This document shows positions 36,101 through 45,603 of a stretch of DNA of 64,000 nt, in pieces (position 1 is the stretch's first letter; each line of letters opens with the position of its first letter). Source of the stretch: Microcoleus asticus IPMA8 (GTDB lineage Bacteria; Cyanobacteriota; Cyanobacteriia; Cyanobacteriales; Microcoleaceae); NCBI RefSeq assembly GCF_013179805.1, contig NZ_SRRZ01000013.1, positions 1-64,000 on the forward strand. The letters are read 5' to 3'. Below the pieces are notes generated by a model. The model was given only the letters and a program-made list of their open reading frames with translations, was not told the origin of the DNA and ran no database searches. The translations under genes and the position numbers were made by a program.

Positions 36101-36514
36101 GTCGCTCCACACGTAAAAATCTCTTTCGTTACTGCCTTTCGGGGCGCGGCGCGATCGCTGAAACCAAGCGTGCTGGTCGGAAGTATGGTTGACAATTAAC
36201 TCAATAATGACTCGAATTCCCCGCTGGTGCGCTGCTTCTAAAAGCTCTTTAAAATCCTCTAATGTGCCGTAAATTGGGTTGACGGTGGTATAGTGAGATG
36301 TATCGTAGCCGTCGTCTCGGAGCGGCGATGGAAAAAATGGCAGTACCCAAATTGCTGTTACTCCCAAGTTTTGCAGGTAATCCAGTTTTTCTGTCAGTCC
36401 TCTAAAGTCGCCGATCCCGTCTGCATTGCTGTCGGCAAAAGCGCGTACTGGTACTTCGTAAATAATCGCGTCTTTGAACCACAAGGGGTCGTCATTTAAC
36501 ATTGAGTTTGGCAT
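33131..36514 (-). CDS. treS: Trehalose synthase-maltokinase fusion
   Basis: The 1127-residue bifunctional protein has an N-terminal GH13 maltose alpha-D-glucosyltransferase (residues about 10-560: FKDAIIYEVPVRAFADSNADG, DGLRMDAVPYL, NHDELTLEM). The C-terminal part is maltokinase-like (about 590-1125) with the phosphotransferase-like sequence RCHGDFHFGQVL and IDFGGERNRP. It links trehalose, maltose and maltose-1-phosphate and may feed glycogen via GlgE. I start at ATG 36514; an upstream in-frame ATG (36556) lies in a repetitive TTGGTAATTGGG region. No Shine-Dalgarno decides it, and ATG 36502 is also possible. Confidence 0.93.
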   Translation of the reverse strand: MPNSMLNDDPLWFKDAIIYEVPVRAFADSNADGIGDFRGLTEKLDYLQNLGVTAIWVLPFFPSPLRDDGYDTSHYTTVNPIYGTLEDFKELLEAAHQRGIRVIIELIVNHTSDQHAWFQRSRRAPKGSNERDFYVWSDTPEKYQDARIIFQDFETSNWAWDGVAKAYYWHRFYSHQPDLNYDNPAVRQAILDVVDFWLALGVDGLRMDAVPYLYEREGTNCENLPETHVFLKQLRQHVDEKFPNRMLLAEANQWPEDAVEYYAAGDECHMNFHFPLMPRLFMALYMEDSFPISDILQQTPQIPNNCQWALFLRNHDELTLEMVSDEDRDYMYRVYAQDTQARINLGIRRRLAPLMGNNRRRIELMNALLLSLPGTPVLYYGDEIGMGDNIYLGDRNGVRTPMQWSGDRNAGFSRANPQRLYAPPIVDPEYHYESINVDAQRANPSSLWWWMKRLIAIRQRFQAFGRGTCEFLYPENRKVLAFVRTYQDQHILVVANLSRFVQTAELDLSPFKGAVPEEIFGRTEFPAVGDSPYFLSLSSHTFYWFTLTAKHEDFSLHGFHTDLPSLAVIGTWKTAFSTSQLSDMLLNILPEYLRRNRWYSGTDRIIQSLEISEIVPVECKDSAGEESKVYILFLLLNYTEGMPETYVLPLGWEEMKGDADDRAIARLHFPETNKEVGVLFDAAGDKGFLSALLGAIANSRTHRGVAGQLVGIADSEFRSEQDLSHLEPHLFKKEQSNTSAAYGDRFVLKILRKVEEGINPELEIGRFLTDRNSIQHYAPIAGALEYQTPGKQVITVGILQKLIPDSVDAWSYTLDTLRDYFEQVMTVEAKHSGENLSISPENYLPSALIGLTQRQPNSLVADLSLEIPALARELIGSYLASAELLGQRTAELHLALASDIENPAFAPESFTSFYQRSIYQHMRNVAGRTLLELKKRLTKLPPDIQKSAQKLLNREDLLMERFKSILNLRITADRIRCHGDFHFGQVLYTGKDFVIIDFGGERNRPLSERRMKRSPLRDVAGMLQSLSYAVTLALRNEVESGMIRPENLPEMQQWANVWHRWVSLTFVKSYLATAADANFLPKSIPELQVLLDAYILEKAVGELAYELNYRLDWAHIPLQRIVQLLNL

Positions 36515-36556
36515 GATTTTTATGGGTGATTGGTAATTGGGAATTAGCCCTTGCAA

Positions 36557-36952
36557 TTTGGTAATTGGGCTTTGTTAGTTCAAATCCAAACTGATAAATC
36601 ATAACTCATAATTTGGCGGCGATTCCTCATGCCAGCGGCAGAGTTTTAATCGTAATTTATTAACGCAAAACTTATAATTTCTTAATTATAAAATTCTAAA
36701 AATGTGTTTTGCTATTTCGGATACAGTTCACGATCCGGATACCTATTGGGGCGCGGTGCGCACCCTACATATCGTTGCGCGGTGCGCACCTTACATATCG
36801 TTGCGGGGTGCGCACCCCTACAGACTAAGTATTAGGGGCGGTATTTACTACCTGTCGGACGGTTGCCACGACAGTACACTACCTTGACTTTAACGGCTAG
36901 CTTTTGTTACATTTGTTTACATAAAGCAACAAAAGTTAAGGAAAAAGCAAAA
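36557..36952. other. Intergenic stretch with repeats
   Basis: It holds a TTGGTAATTGGG-type degenerate repeat (36530-36580) and the 26-bp tandem repeat at 36751. The promoter for the Psb35-like gene must be near the right end. Confidence 0.5.
36751..36825. repeat. Tandem 26-bp repeat containing the palindrome GGTGCGCACC
   Basis: Three copies (starting at 36751, 36777 and 36803, the last one partial) of GCGCGGTGCGCACCCTACAT followed by ATCGTT. Each contains the 10-bp perfect palindrome GGTGCGCACC. Confidence 0.85.
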
Positions 36953-37183
36953 ATGGTTCTTGTAATCGCTCTTTTAATCGTCGGTTGGGTCGCAGCAGCA
37001 TTAATTGGCACTCAAGCATATTTCCTGGGCGAACAGTCAAAGCCAATCCACGAGCGGAATTGGAACGATGAATCTTTTGAAAAATTGGCTGTAGCAATCA
37101 CAGCAAAAGAGATAGATTACAGCGTTCGCGTTCCCGCCTACAGCATGGATGCTTACGGCAGCCGCACCATCTCGAATTCCTGA
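36953..37183 (+). CDS. Small membrane protein, possibly photosystem II assembly factor Psb35
   Basis: The 76-residue protein has one N-terminal membrane helix (VLVIALLIVGWVAAALIGTQ). A conserved-looking soluble tail, LGEQSKPIHERNWNDESFE, is followed by KEIDYSVRVPAYSMDAYGS. The ATG at 36953 has AAGGA about 14 bases upstream; the in-frame extension to 36863 lacks similar support. I recall this pattern as the Psb35/Ssl2148-like family, which stabilises CP47 modules with Hlip proteins, but that memory is not certain. Confidence 0.6.
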   Translation: MVLVIALLIVGWVAAALIGTQAYFLGEQSKPIHERNWNDESFEKLAVAITAKEIDYSVRVPAYSMDAYGSRTISNS

Positions 37184-37246
37184 TATCAATTAACAAGTTT
37201 CACCATTTTCAATAACAGACCCGACGGCCTGTTCCTAATTTTAAAT

Positions 37247-37312
37247 AACAGGCAGGATGCCTGTTCCACAAGAAGATTTATGGTTTGTGGAACAGGCATC
37301 TTGCCTGTTCCT
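37247..37312. repeat. GGAACAGGC dispersed inverted repeat, copy E
   Basis: AACAGGCAGGATGCCTGTTC and GAACAGGCATCTTGCCTGTT face each other around AGAAGATTTATGG. It lies 14 bases before the clpB stop codon, so it could act as the clpB transcript end. Confidence 0.8.
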
Positions 37313-37325
37313 AGCTGTTGGGCAA

Positions 37326-40247
37326 CTACAAACTATTACCTACTAGCGCTGGGCGAAATTCTTTTTTGCGAAATTGCAAAGTGTTATTTTCGCAGTCGAT
37401 CGCAATTGTATCGCCCTCCACAAACGCATTTTCCAGGATCTTGTTTGCCAGCGGGTTTTCCAGCTCCCGCTGGATGGCACGTTTCAAGGGACGAGCGCCG
37501 TAAACCGGGTCGTAACCGACATCTGTGATATGGTTTTTCGCCGCATCCGACAGTTCCAAAGTGATTTTTTGCTCGGCCAACAAACGCTCGAGCCGCTTGA
37601 CTTGAATGCTGACTATTTGCCGCAATTCGATCTTGCTCAAAGTGTGGAACAAAATTGTCTCGTCTACCCGCTGAAGAAATTCCGGCCGGAAGTGCGATCG
37701 CAGCGCTGCCATCACTCGTTTTAACATCTGTTCGTACTCTTGGTCTGTCTCCCGTTCTTGAGTCAATAAATTTTCATTTTCACTCTTTTCGGGAGTATCG
37801 ACTCGCTCGGCCGACACCTCAACAGTACCGTCGGCAGCCACTTTATAATCTGTCTTTTGACTTGACAAATCTTTCGTTTCCTGCTTCCGACTAGCAGGCT
37901 TTTTGACGGTTTTTTCCTTCTTAGTAAACACGTCTAAAATGTGGTCGCTGCCGATATTGCTGGTCATCACAATTACGGTATTTTTAAAGTCAACCACTCG
38001 ACCTTGAGAATCGGTAATTCTGCCGTCATCCAACACTTGCAACAAAATGTTAAATATATCGGGGTGTGCCTTTTCCACTTCGTCAAACAGCACTACCGAA
38101 TAAGGGCGTCTCCGCACTGCTTCGGAAAGTTGTCCCCCTTCGTCGTAACCGACATATCCGGGAGGAGCTCCTACTAACCGGGAGACGTTTTGCTTCTCCA
38201 TGTATTCCGACATATCGATGCGGATCATCGCATCATCGCTGTCAAACAAAAACTCCGCCAACGCCCGCGCTAACTCAGTTTTTCCGACGCCTGTGGGGCC
38301 CATAAACAAGAAAGAGCCGATCGGTCTTCCGGGGTCTTTCATGCCCGCCCTAGCGCGCCGAATTGCCGCTGCCACGGCTGTTACAGCTTCCTCTTGACCG
38401 ATGACTTTTTGGTGCAAGTGTTTTTCCAATTGCAGCAATTTTTGGCGTTCGGATTCTAACAACCGGTTAACCGGAATGCCCGTCCATTTAGCGACAATTT
38501 CCGCAATATCGCCCTCAGTAACTTTTTCCCGCAGCAGGGAAGAACCTTGAGCTTGCTGTTTCAAAAGTTCCGCTTCTTTCGCTTCCCGATCGCGCACCGC
38601 CGTTTCCAACTTCCCATACTTTAACTGTGCGGCTTTATTCAAATCGTAAGCCCTTTCTGCTTGTTCAATTTGGACTCGCAGTTGGTCTTCTTCTGCTTTC
38701 AATTTATTGATTGCATCCAACAACTGCTTTTCGCCCAACCACTGAGAGGACAATTTTTCCTGCTTGACTTTTAAGATGTCAATCTCAGATGTGATGCGTT
38801 CGACGCGGAAGCCGAGCCCAGGGGCTAGAGTACCTTTTCCTTCCCCTTCGATCGACAATTTTTCCATTTCCAACTGCATCACCCGGCGGTCAATGCCTTC
38901 CAATTCCACAGGTTTAGAGGTAATCTCCATTTTCAAGTGGGCGGCCGCTTCATCTACAAGGTCGATCGCCTTGTCCGGCAAAAAGCGATCGGAAATATAG
39001 CGAAAAGACAAAGTTGCAGCAGCTACCAAGGCCGAATCAGTAATTTTTACCCCGTGGTGGCGTTCGTAACGGTCTTTCAAGCCGCGCAAAATCGAAACAG
39101 TATCTTCAACGCTGGGTTCGCCGACAAATACTTGTTGAAATCGGCGTTCCAAGGCAGGATCTTTTTCAATATTTTTGCGGAATTCGTCGAGAGTTGTAGC
39201 GCCGATGCAGCGCAATTCGCCTCTCGCCAACATGGGTTTTAACAAATTTCCGGCATCCATTCCCGAACCGGAACTGCCGCCGCCACCAGTGCCGACAACC
39301 GTGTGCAATTCGTCGATAAATAGGACAATTTGCCCGTCGGAATCGATAACTTCCCGCAGAACAGACCGCAACCGTTCTTCAAATTCGCCCCGGAATTTTG
39401 CCCCAGCAATTAAACTGCCCATGTCGAGGCTAAATAGCTGGCGATTTTTCAAAGATTCCGGTACGTCGCCGTTGACAATTCGCTGGGCTAAACCTTCGGC
39501 GATCGCAGTTTTTCCGACTCCCGGATCGCCAATTAACACCGGATTGTTTTTTTGCCGGCGGGAAAGAACTTGCACCACGCGCCGGATTTCCTCGTCGCGG
39601 CCGATTACTGGGTCGAGTTTGCCGGCTTTGGCGGCTTCTGTCAAATCGCGGCCGTACTTGCTGAGGGCGTCGGAGTTAGCTTCGCCATCTTGATCTTGGG
39701 CTTTAGCGTTGCTGCGGCTGCCTTTTCCCGTTTCGGAATTTTTTTCTTGGGTTTTAGCAGTGGCGCGGACTAATTTGATTGCTTCTTCGAGTTTTGGTCG
39801 ATCGATCGTACCGGCTGGAGGTTTGCGATCGTAACCCGGGCGGCCCGGCGGGCCGTCGCCTTTTGTCAGCAACCTGCGGCCGACTCGTTCGTCTTCTACT
39901 AAGCCAATTAATAAATGTTCAACGGCGATAAAATTATCTTGCCAAGTCGCCCTGGTGGCCTCGGCAACATCTAACATCACTTCTAAGCCGCGGCCGAGGT
40001 ATAGTTGGTCAGCGTTGGCAACTCTGGGCTGTCGTTTGGCAAAAGCATCTAACTGCTGGGCCAACCGGGGGGCATCGACTCCAGCTTTGCTGAGAATGCT
40101 GTTTGCCTGACCTTGCTGTTCGAGAAGGGCGATTGCTAAATGTTCAACCTCTAGCTGCTGATTGGCAAAGCGGCGGGCTACATCCTGGGATTTGACAATG
40201 GCTTCCCAGGCTTGATCTGTAAATTTGCTAGGGTCTGTTGGCTGCAC
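37326..40247 (-). CDS. clpB: ClpB disaggregase with extra insertions
   Basis: The 973-residue Hsp100 AAA+ chaperone rescues aggregated proteins with DnaK. Visible parts: Clp N-domain, NBD1 Walker [10 protein letters not shown], the coiled-coil M domain (about 400-520) and NBD2 Walker [10 protein letters not shown] with [19 protein letters not shown]. The start is GTG 40247, since a perfect Shine-Dalgarno GGGAGGA lies 7 bases upstream (the frame also opens at TTG 40262). ClpB is normally 860-880 residues. Here a polar linker of about 70 residues separates the N-domain from NBD1 (about 126-197). A charged insertion lies in NBD2 near 776-836 ([18 protein letters not shown]). Confidence 0.95.
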   Translation of the reverse strand: MQPTDPSKFTDQAWEAIVKSQDVARRFANQQLEVEHLAIALLEQQGQANSILSKAGVDAPRLAQQLDAFAKRQPRVANADQLYLGRGLEVMLDVAEATRATWQDNFIAVEHLLIGLVEDERVGRRLLTKGDGPPGRPGYDRKPPAGTIDRPKLEEAIKLVRATAKTQEKNSETGKGSRSNAKAQDQDGEANSDALSKYGRDLTEAAKAGKLDPVIGRDEEIRRVVQVLSRRQKNNPVLIGDPGVGKTAIAEGLAQRIVNGDVPESLKNRQLFSLDMGSLIAGAKFRGEFEERLRSVLREVIDSDGQIVLFIDELHTVVGTGGGGSSGSGMDAGNLLKPMLARGELRCIGATTLDEFRKNIEKDPALERRFQQVFVGEPSVEDTVSILRGLKDRYERHHGVKITDSALVAAATLSFRYISDRFLPDKAIDLVDEAAAHLKMEITSKPVELEGIDRRVMQLEMEKLSIEGEGKGTLAPGLGFRVERITSEIDILKVKQEKLSSQWLGEKQLLDAINKLKAEEDQLRVQIEQAERAYDLNKAAQLKYGKLETAVRDREAKEAELLKQQAQGSSLLREKVTEGDIAEIVAKWTGIPVNRLLESERQKLLQLEKHLHQKVIGQEEAVTAVAAAIRRARAGMKDPGRPIGSFLFMGPTGVGKTELARALAEFLFDSDDAMIRIDMSEYMEKQNVSRLVGAPPGYVGYDEGGQLSEAVRRRPYSVVLFDEVEKAHPDIFNILLQVLDDGRITDSQGRVVDFKNTVIVMTSNIGSDHILDVFTKKEKTVKKPASRKQETKDLSSQKTDYKVAADGTVEVSAERVDTPEKSENENLLTQERETDQEYEQMLKRVMAALRSHFRPEFLQRVDETILFHTLSKIELRQIVSIQVKRLERLLAEQKITLELSDAAKNHITDVGYDPVYGARPLKRAIQRELENPLANKILENAFVEGDTIAIDCENNTLQFRKKEFRPALVGNSL

Positions 40248-40523
40248 GTTGCTTCCTCCCAATCAAGGGGATTCCTGTTGTTATCCATTAATACATCGTC
40301 TCACAACCATCATAATCTTTAAACAGGATTATGAATTTATGAGTGCGGTTAACTAGCGCGGAAGTTATGACCTAATTGACCTCTTGCAAAAGCTTACAGT
40401 CCGCAATCCACCCAAAAATTTGGTGCGGTCAGACCGACTCTGGCGATTCCCTTCGGGATAGCTTCCCTCGTGCGTACTTAGAAAAATATTGCCATAAACC
40501 AGATTTTTTAGTGGCTGAGATTT

Positions 40524-41939
40524 ATGCTATTTCCCACTTACCAATTTTTAGTATTTTTCCTAATTATTTTTAGCGCCATCGTCTCTGTGAAACCCCAAGT
40601 CGATTTGTATAAAATTGTCTTGTTAGTTTCGAGTTTATTATTTTATTCCTTTTGGAGTTTTGACTTTCTCTTGCTCCTTATTTTCTCTACATTTTACAAT
40701 TTTATCATTCTCCGGGTTCTCTGCAACGGTAAGTATAAAAAAATTGCTTTAATCTCCGGTCTATTTTTCAACATTGGCTATCTCGGCATCTTTAAATATT
40801 GCAACTTCTTTGTAACTTCTTTATTTGAGGTACTGAACCAGCTACAAATTCCAGCCAACTTTCCAGTTTTGCAAATAATCGCCCCCGTCGGCGTGTCGTT
40901 CTACACTTTTAGAATGATTTCTCATTTAATCGACTGCTACCAGCAAAAACTCCCCTGTCCGAAATTTGTAGATTACGCCGCCTACATTACCTACTTTCCG
41001 CAAATTGCCTCCGGGCCAATCTCGCGAGCTCGCGAATTTTACTCGCAGCTAAATTCCCCGGAAAAGTACGACTATCAAATCGAAGAAGTTATAGTTTTGA
41101 TTCTGTCTGGACTCTTCAAGAAATATACTTTAGCCAGCTTTTTGTTTAACTTCACTGACTTGCCATTCAAAGTCCCCCAGCAGTACAGCAGCATCGATTT
41201 AATCCTCGCGGCAATTTCCTATTCCTGTCTAATTTACGTAGATTTCAGCGGGTACTCGGATTTAGCGAACGGCATTTCCTGTTTGCTGGGTTTTAAACCC
41301 ATTGCCAACTTTAATATGCCATACCGATCGCTCAGCCTGCAAGAATTTTGGAAAAGGTGGCACATCAGTCTTTCCGAGTGGCTGAGGGATTACCTTTACT
41401 TTCCCTTGGGCGGCAATAAATACGGTCAGTTGAGGAAGTACCTAAATCTATTTTTAACAATGGCGATCGGTGGATTGTGGCACGGCGCAGGTTTAAACTT
41501 TATTTTCTGGGGAGCAATTCACGGTTTAGGATTAATTGTCAACCATTTATGTAAAGATATCCCCCAAGCTATTCACTTTAAATTAGATTATGCCTTTCCC
41601 AGATTTGCTAAATTTTGCAGTTGGTTGTTAACATTTAGTTTTGTTACTTGTAGCTGGGTATTTTTCGGCACTCCCAACTGGGAAACTGCGGTGAGTTTTT
41701 TTGAAGGAATTGTCCATCCTGCCGTCGCAACTTTTCAGTTTAACTTTTGGCAATTGTATTTAGTAATTGCAGTCATCGGCGCGCTCAACTTTTGGGGCGA
41801 TCGCTTCGCTAAACTATTGCAAACTGTATTGTCATTAAAAAACATTTTCTTTCGGGTTGTCTTAGTTTCGCTGCTCGTGTATACTATCTTGATGTTGGGG
41901 CCGAGTACCGTTCCGCCTTTTATTTACTTTAATTTCTAA
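40524..41939 (+). CDS. MBOAT family O-acyltransferase (AlgI-like)
   Basis: The 471-residue polytopic protein of the MBOAT family transfers acyl groups across the membrane to exported polysaccharide. It has about ten hydrophobic segments and the family motif LQEFWKRWHISLSEWLRDYL plus the catalytic His region IGGLWHGAGLNFIFWGAIHG (around residues 275-345). The next gene, five bases downstream, encodes an SGNH-type protein, as in AlgI/AlgJ- or PatA/PatB-type acetylation systems. The exact polysaccharide is not known. Confidence 0.9.
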   Translation: MLFPTYQFLVFFLIIFSAIVSVKPQVDLYKIVLLVSSLLFYSFWSFDFLLLLIFSTFYNFIILRVLCNGKYKKIALISGLFFNIGYLGIFKYCNFFVTSLFEVLNQLQIPANFPVLQIIAPVGVSFYTFRMISHLIDCYQQKLPCPKFVDYAAYITYFPQIASGPISRAREFYSQLNSPEKYDYQIEEVIVLILSGLFKKYTLASFLFNFTDLPFKVPQQYSSIDLILAAISYSCLIYVDFSGYSDLANGISCLLGFKPIANFNMPYRSLSLQEFWKRWHISLSEWLRDYLYFPLGGNKYGQLRKYLNLFLTMAIGGLWHGAGLNFIFWGAIHGLGLIVNHLCKDIPQAIHFKLDYAFPRFAKFCSWLLTFSFVTCSWVFFGTPNWETAVSFFEGIVHPAVATFQFNFWQLYLVIAVIGALNFWGDRFAKLLQTVLSLKNIFFRVVLVSLLVYTILMLGPSTVPPFIYFNF

Positions 41940-41944
41940 GAAAT

Positions 41945-42919
41945 ATGAAAGACCGGGAAATTTTGCTGATTGTTACTTCTGTAATTCTCACTTTAATATT
42001 TTCAAACTTATCATTATTTCTCAAAAGCTTTGCTTCAACTCCTTTCGCCAGCCCAGAAATTAAACAAGCCGCAGGCCAGATCGAACTAGACGGTTTCCGA
42101 AAATCCGAACAAGATTTTTGGAGCAAAATTAAAGATATTAACTTCGATAGCGTCCCCAAAGAACCAGAGATTTCTCCTGTCGAAACCGAAACAAAAGCGG
42201 CTGTTGAACCCCAAAAGCCTGCTAATGCTAAAAAACCAACCCCAGCTAAACCGAAGCTGACCAGACCTTATCGCAGATTTTTATTTATTGGAGATTCCGT
42301 AATGTTCGACTTAGGAATTCAACTCCAGTACACTCTTAAGAAAAAATACAATATCGCCGATACGAAAATTGACTACAAGGTATCGACAGGATTAAATCGG
42401 ATAGATTATTATGACTGGTATGCCAGAACTCGCCAAATTATCAATAATTACCAGCCGGATGTAGTGATAGTTTTGTTCGGAGCCAATGACCGTCAAAATA
42501 TCACTGATTATCAAGGAAAAGCCCGGGTTGTTCTGACCAAAGAATGGCAAAAAGCTTATCAAGAAAGAGTTGAAAAATATGCCAATTTACTCGATTCGTC
42601 ATCCGTCGTGAGAAAAGTGTATTGGATCGGTCAATCGATACCTAATAAATCTTCTTATATCAAAGCTTTTCCCATTATGAATAATATTTATAAAAATGCC
42701 ACTAAATCTTACTCTAAAATCGAATTCATTTCTACTTGGGAGACTTTTGAACAAGCAGGAAAATTTGTTCCTGTAGTTGCTAATAAATCAGGTAAGCGAG
42801 GCTATGTAAAAAATAATGACGGCTTGCACTTTACCTCCCACGGAGCTCAAATTATCAGTGACTTAATCGTTGACCGAATGGTAAGCGACCAAATATTAAA
42901 AGCTCCGAAAAATAAATAA
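41945..42919 (+). CDS. SGNH/GDSL-type hydrolase-like protein (DUF459-like)
   Basis: The 324-residue protein has an N-terminal membrane anchor (ILLIVTSVILTLIFSNLSLFL) and a polar Pro/Ala/Lys-rich linker. The SGNH domain runs from about residue 113: FLFIGDSVMFDLG (block I Ser), VVIVLFGANDRQNI (block III Asn) and a late DGLHFTSHG with the Asp/His pair. It probably completes O-acetyl transfer on the periplasmic side with the MBOAT partner. The 5-base gap shows a bicistronic operon. Confidence 0.85.
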   Translation: MKDREILLIVTSVILTLIFSNLSLFLKSFASTPFASPEIKQAAGQIELDGFRKSEQDFWSKIKDINFDSVPKEPEISPVETETKAAVEPQKPANAKKPTPAKPKLTRPYRRFLFIGDSVMFDLGIQLQYTLKKKYNIADTKIDYKVSTGLNRIDYYDWYARTRQIINNYQPDVVIVLFGANDRQNITDYQGKARVVLTKEWQKAYQERVEKYANLLDSSSVVRKVYWIGQSIPNKSSYIKAFPIMNNIYKNATKSYSKIEFISTWETFEQAGKFVPVVANKSGKRGYVKNNDGLHFTSHGAQIISDLIVDRMVSDQILKAPKNK

Positions 42920-43190
42920 CTATAGTAGGTTGGGTTTCCTGAGCCAACCTAAAATTTTGACATTTCACCGACTACTGCAAAATTATATATTTAGTTTGGA
43001 TGCAACTTGGCTTTGCTCAACCCGGTTTATAAGAAAAATCTGGGATTTAGTCAGGATAAATTTACTCATGAAACCGGGTTTTTCGCTCCCTGTCGAGGAC
43101 TAATATTGACAAAAAGCAGCAATAGATGTAATGCTGAATTCAGTATCAAACAACGCCGTCCATATCTAGCAATTGTCATGGCGACAAATT

Positions 43191-44966
43191 ATGACGAGCA
43201 ATCTGTGGAAAGTCGATCGCACCAGCATCCCTGAGTCAATAGAATGCAGCGGCACAGCGCTAATCTTCACTCTCACTAAATATACTCAACCTTGGCAAAG
43301 AATAAACACTGTTGAAAAAATCCTGCGACAGTGCGGGATCGAGCCTTTGGCTGAAGTTTTGGGCGTACCCAACAGCGGAATATTAAGGAGAAATATATCG
43401 GAACCCCTCAGAAAACCGCATCCGAATTTGCTGTTTCGCGCTTTGGCAATTCAAGCATTTGGGAAGGTGCGAGATGGGCTGATATCAAGTGAGAAAGCGG
43501 CTAGAGCAAGCCATTTTAGCAAAAATCTGCTGGCGGCGTTAGAGGTGGAAGCGCGAGGGGGATCGACTCCTTTAATTCGCTGGTCTGCGGCTGTTAGTAT
43601 TAAGTCAATTTGGTTGGATGAAGCAGGACAAGGGCAAGGCAAGGAAGGTGGTGTAAATGTCACAATCAATGCAGGGGAAATTGAGCGACGGGTTGTAGAA
43701 GAGCAAATTCAACTATTAGCAAGCAACAAATTTGCTTTGGACGACAGCAGCAGAAATGACAGCGGTAAGGAATATGAGAATTGTCTCGATTTTTGGGTGT
43801 ACGGCCCTAGCTGGCTGCTGCCGAACCTGCCAATGGATTGCGAGGAATATCTGTTTTGGATCGATCGAGTATTTGCTGCGATCGCAGTTACGGGATCGTA
43901 CAAATTGAGTCCCGAAAACGATGCAGCGGTAACAAACTTTTTGCAAGTTGCGGAAAATAATTTTAATGACTTGGAATTCTCCAAAATACTTGCCAAAATT
44001 TTTGAGTTCCTGCACCACCGGGAAGCGAGAGTCAAAAATCGAGCTGCAATTATTTTAGAACCTTACAAAGACAAGCTAGACCGAAAATCTGCGCAGATTA
44101 TGACAGCACTAGCCTATAAATTTCATGTAGAATATCAGCCCTTACAATCTCTGACTCTTCCCGAAATTGAGGAGTGCAAAGCGTCACTGTATCTACGTAA
44201 AAATGAAATTGACGAGGTGTATAGTGAGGCTTTGTCGCTGTGCGGCGATCGGGATGTCGAGATGGCAAGTTTCTTGTCAGCTAAACAGAGGGAATACCAA
44301 AATACTGTAGACGAGCAGATCGACAATCTCAGCAAGTTAGTTAAGTCCATCATAAATTGCCAGAGCTTGTTAGATGCTAATAGGGAACTTTTGTATTTGA
44401 CTGTAGATCGGCTGGAAAAATGGGATTACACCCTCGACAATAAACTGGCTGCGCACCGCAAAAAACTCCAAAATCTGAGCTTTGACAAAAGCACCTCCGA
44501 GAAGTGCATAAACCTCGACAATGAGCTCAATTATATCAGAGATTGTTTGCAGTCTACTTTGTATGAAATTACATCAAATATTAACAGCAAAATTAGAGAG
44601 TTAGAACTTTCGGGGTCCAAAAATAGCAATACAGCAACAGATATGTTTAAGTGGACGTGGCTATTGTTCGCGGTGGGGTTTTCAGTAGGGCTGTTTTTGT
44701 ATTTATCGGATTTAGTAATTAACTGGATATTCGGGGTCAGCTACACAAGCGAATTCCTAGTTTATTGGACTATTTTATTTAGTGTGATGGTAGTATTTTT
44801 GTTAGTATTAGCTGTATTCTTTTCGGCGCTCGCTGTTTTAGACCATCGCCGAGAATCTCAATTAATTCCTCAATTTGATAGTTTAAGCCAAATAGGCAAC
44901 AGTTTTTCTATTTTGTGGCAGAAAAGTTATTTGCAGCAGTTTGTACCGTCAGTGCGATCGAATTAA
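43191..44966 (+). CDS. Large protein of unknown function with C-terminal membrane helices
   Basis: The 591-residue protein has no family I recognise. Residues 1-250 are mixed and may hold a HEAT-like helical region (LLFRALAIQAFGKVRDGL, LIRWSAAVSIKSIW). Residues about 360-480 are strongly helical and coiled-coil-like. Two membrane helices lie near 492-516 and 527-552, and the last 40 residues are polar. The ATG at 43191 is the first Met after a weak in-frame TTG at 43173. The gene is alone between the SGNH operon and gloA. Confidence 0.7.
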   Translation: MTSNLWKVDRTSIPESIECSGTALIFTLTKYTQPWQRINTVEKILRQCGIEPLAEVLGVPNSGILRRNISEPLRKPHPNLLFRALAIQAFGKVRDGLISSEKAARASHFSKNLLAALEVEARGGSTPLIRWSAAVSIKSIWLDEAGQGQGKEGGVNVTINAGEIERRVVEEQIQLLASNKFALDDSSRNDSGKEYENCLDFWVYGPSWLLPNLPMDCEEYLFWIDRVFAAIAVTGSYKLSPENDAAVTNFLQVAENNFNDLEFSKILAKIFEFLHHREARVKNRAAIILEPYKDKLDRKSAQIMTALAYKFHVEYQPLQSLTLPEIEECKASLYLRKNEIDEVYSEALSLCGDRDVEMASFLSAKQREYQNTVDEQIDNLSKLVKSIINCQSLLDANRELLYLTVDRLEKWDYTLDNKLAAHRKKLQNLSFDKSTSEKCINLDNELNYIRDCLQSTLYEITSNINSKIRELELSGSKNSNTATDMFKWTWLLFAVGFSVGLFLYLSDLVINWIFGVSYTSEFLVYWTILFSVMVVFLLVLAVFFSALAVLDHRRESQLIPQFDSLSQIGNSFSILWQKSYLQQFVPSVRSN

Positions 44967-45067
44967 AAGTTTCAGTTGACAGTTGACAGTTGTGGGTACG
45001 ACTGTTGTTAAAAGGACAACGGAAGAGGGAAGATAGTTTTTCCTTCCCTTTCCCCCTCTTAAGAAAG

Positions 45068-45493
45068 TTAGGATGCGGTTGCTGCTACTTTCTGGGTGTT
45101 GCTAACTTGATTTGCCAGTTGAATTAATTCAACTTTATATCCATCTGGGTCTTCCACAAAAGCGATTACAGTTGAACCGTGCTTCATCGGGCCCGGTTCC
45201 CGACTAACTTTACCGCCGCGAGCTTTAATTTCTTCGCAAGTACCGTAAATGTCGTCAACTCCGATCGCAATATGACCGTAAGCATCCCCCAAATTGTATT
45301 CTGTGACGCCCCAGTTGTATGTTAATTCCAAAACTGTAGTGTCTGATTCGTCGCCGTAGCCAACAAAAGCCAGAGTAAATTTACCGTCTGGGTAGTCCTT
45401 TTGCCGCAGCAACTTCATGCCTAGAACCTCAGTGTAAAATTTGAGGGACTCTTCCAGGTTGCCGACTCGGAGCATCGTGTGTAGTAGTTGCAT
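45068..45493 (-). CDS. gloA: Lactoylglutathione lyase (glyoxalase I)
   Basis: The 141-residue enzyme converts the methylglyoxal-glutathione hemithioacetal to S-lactoylglutathione. It shows the VOC fold with metal ligands His5 ([14 protein letters not shown]), Glu56 ([10 protein letters not shown]), His74 ([11 protein letters not shown]) and a late Glu ([13 protein letters not shown]). It starts [10 protein letters not shown] and has the common length. The assignment is secure. It is downstream of the copper genes on the same strand but separated by about 110 bases. Confidence 0.95.
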   Translation of the reverse strand: MQLLHTMLRVGNLEESLKFYTEVLGMKLLRQKDYPDGKFTLAFVGYGDESDTTVLELTYNWGVTEYNLGDAYGHIAIGVDDIYGTCEEIKARGGKVSREPGPMKHGSTVIAFVEDPDGYKVELIQLANQVSNTQKVAATAS

Positions 45494-45603
45494 TTACCTC
45501 ACTCCAAATTTTTTAAGCTTTCATCTATTTTAGCTATTTCCTGCGGAAAAAACTCGCCCCTCAACCGTCGCAGTTGCCGCAGGTTGATAACTGTCTATTT
45601 GAT

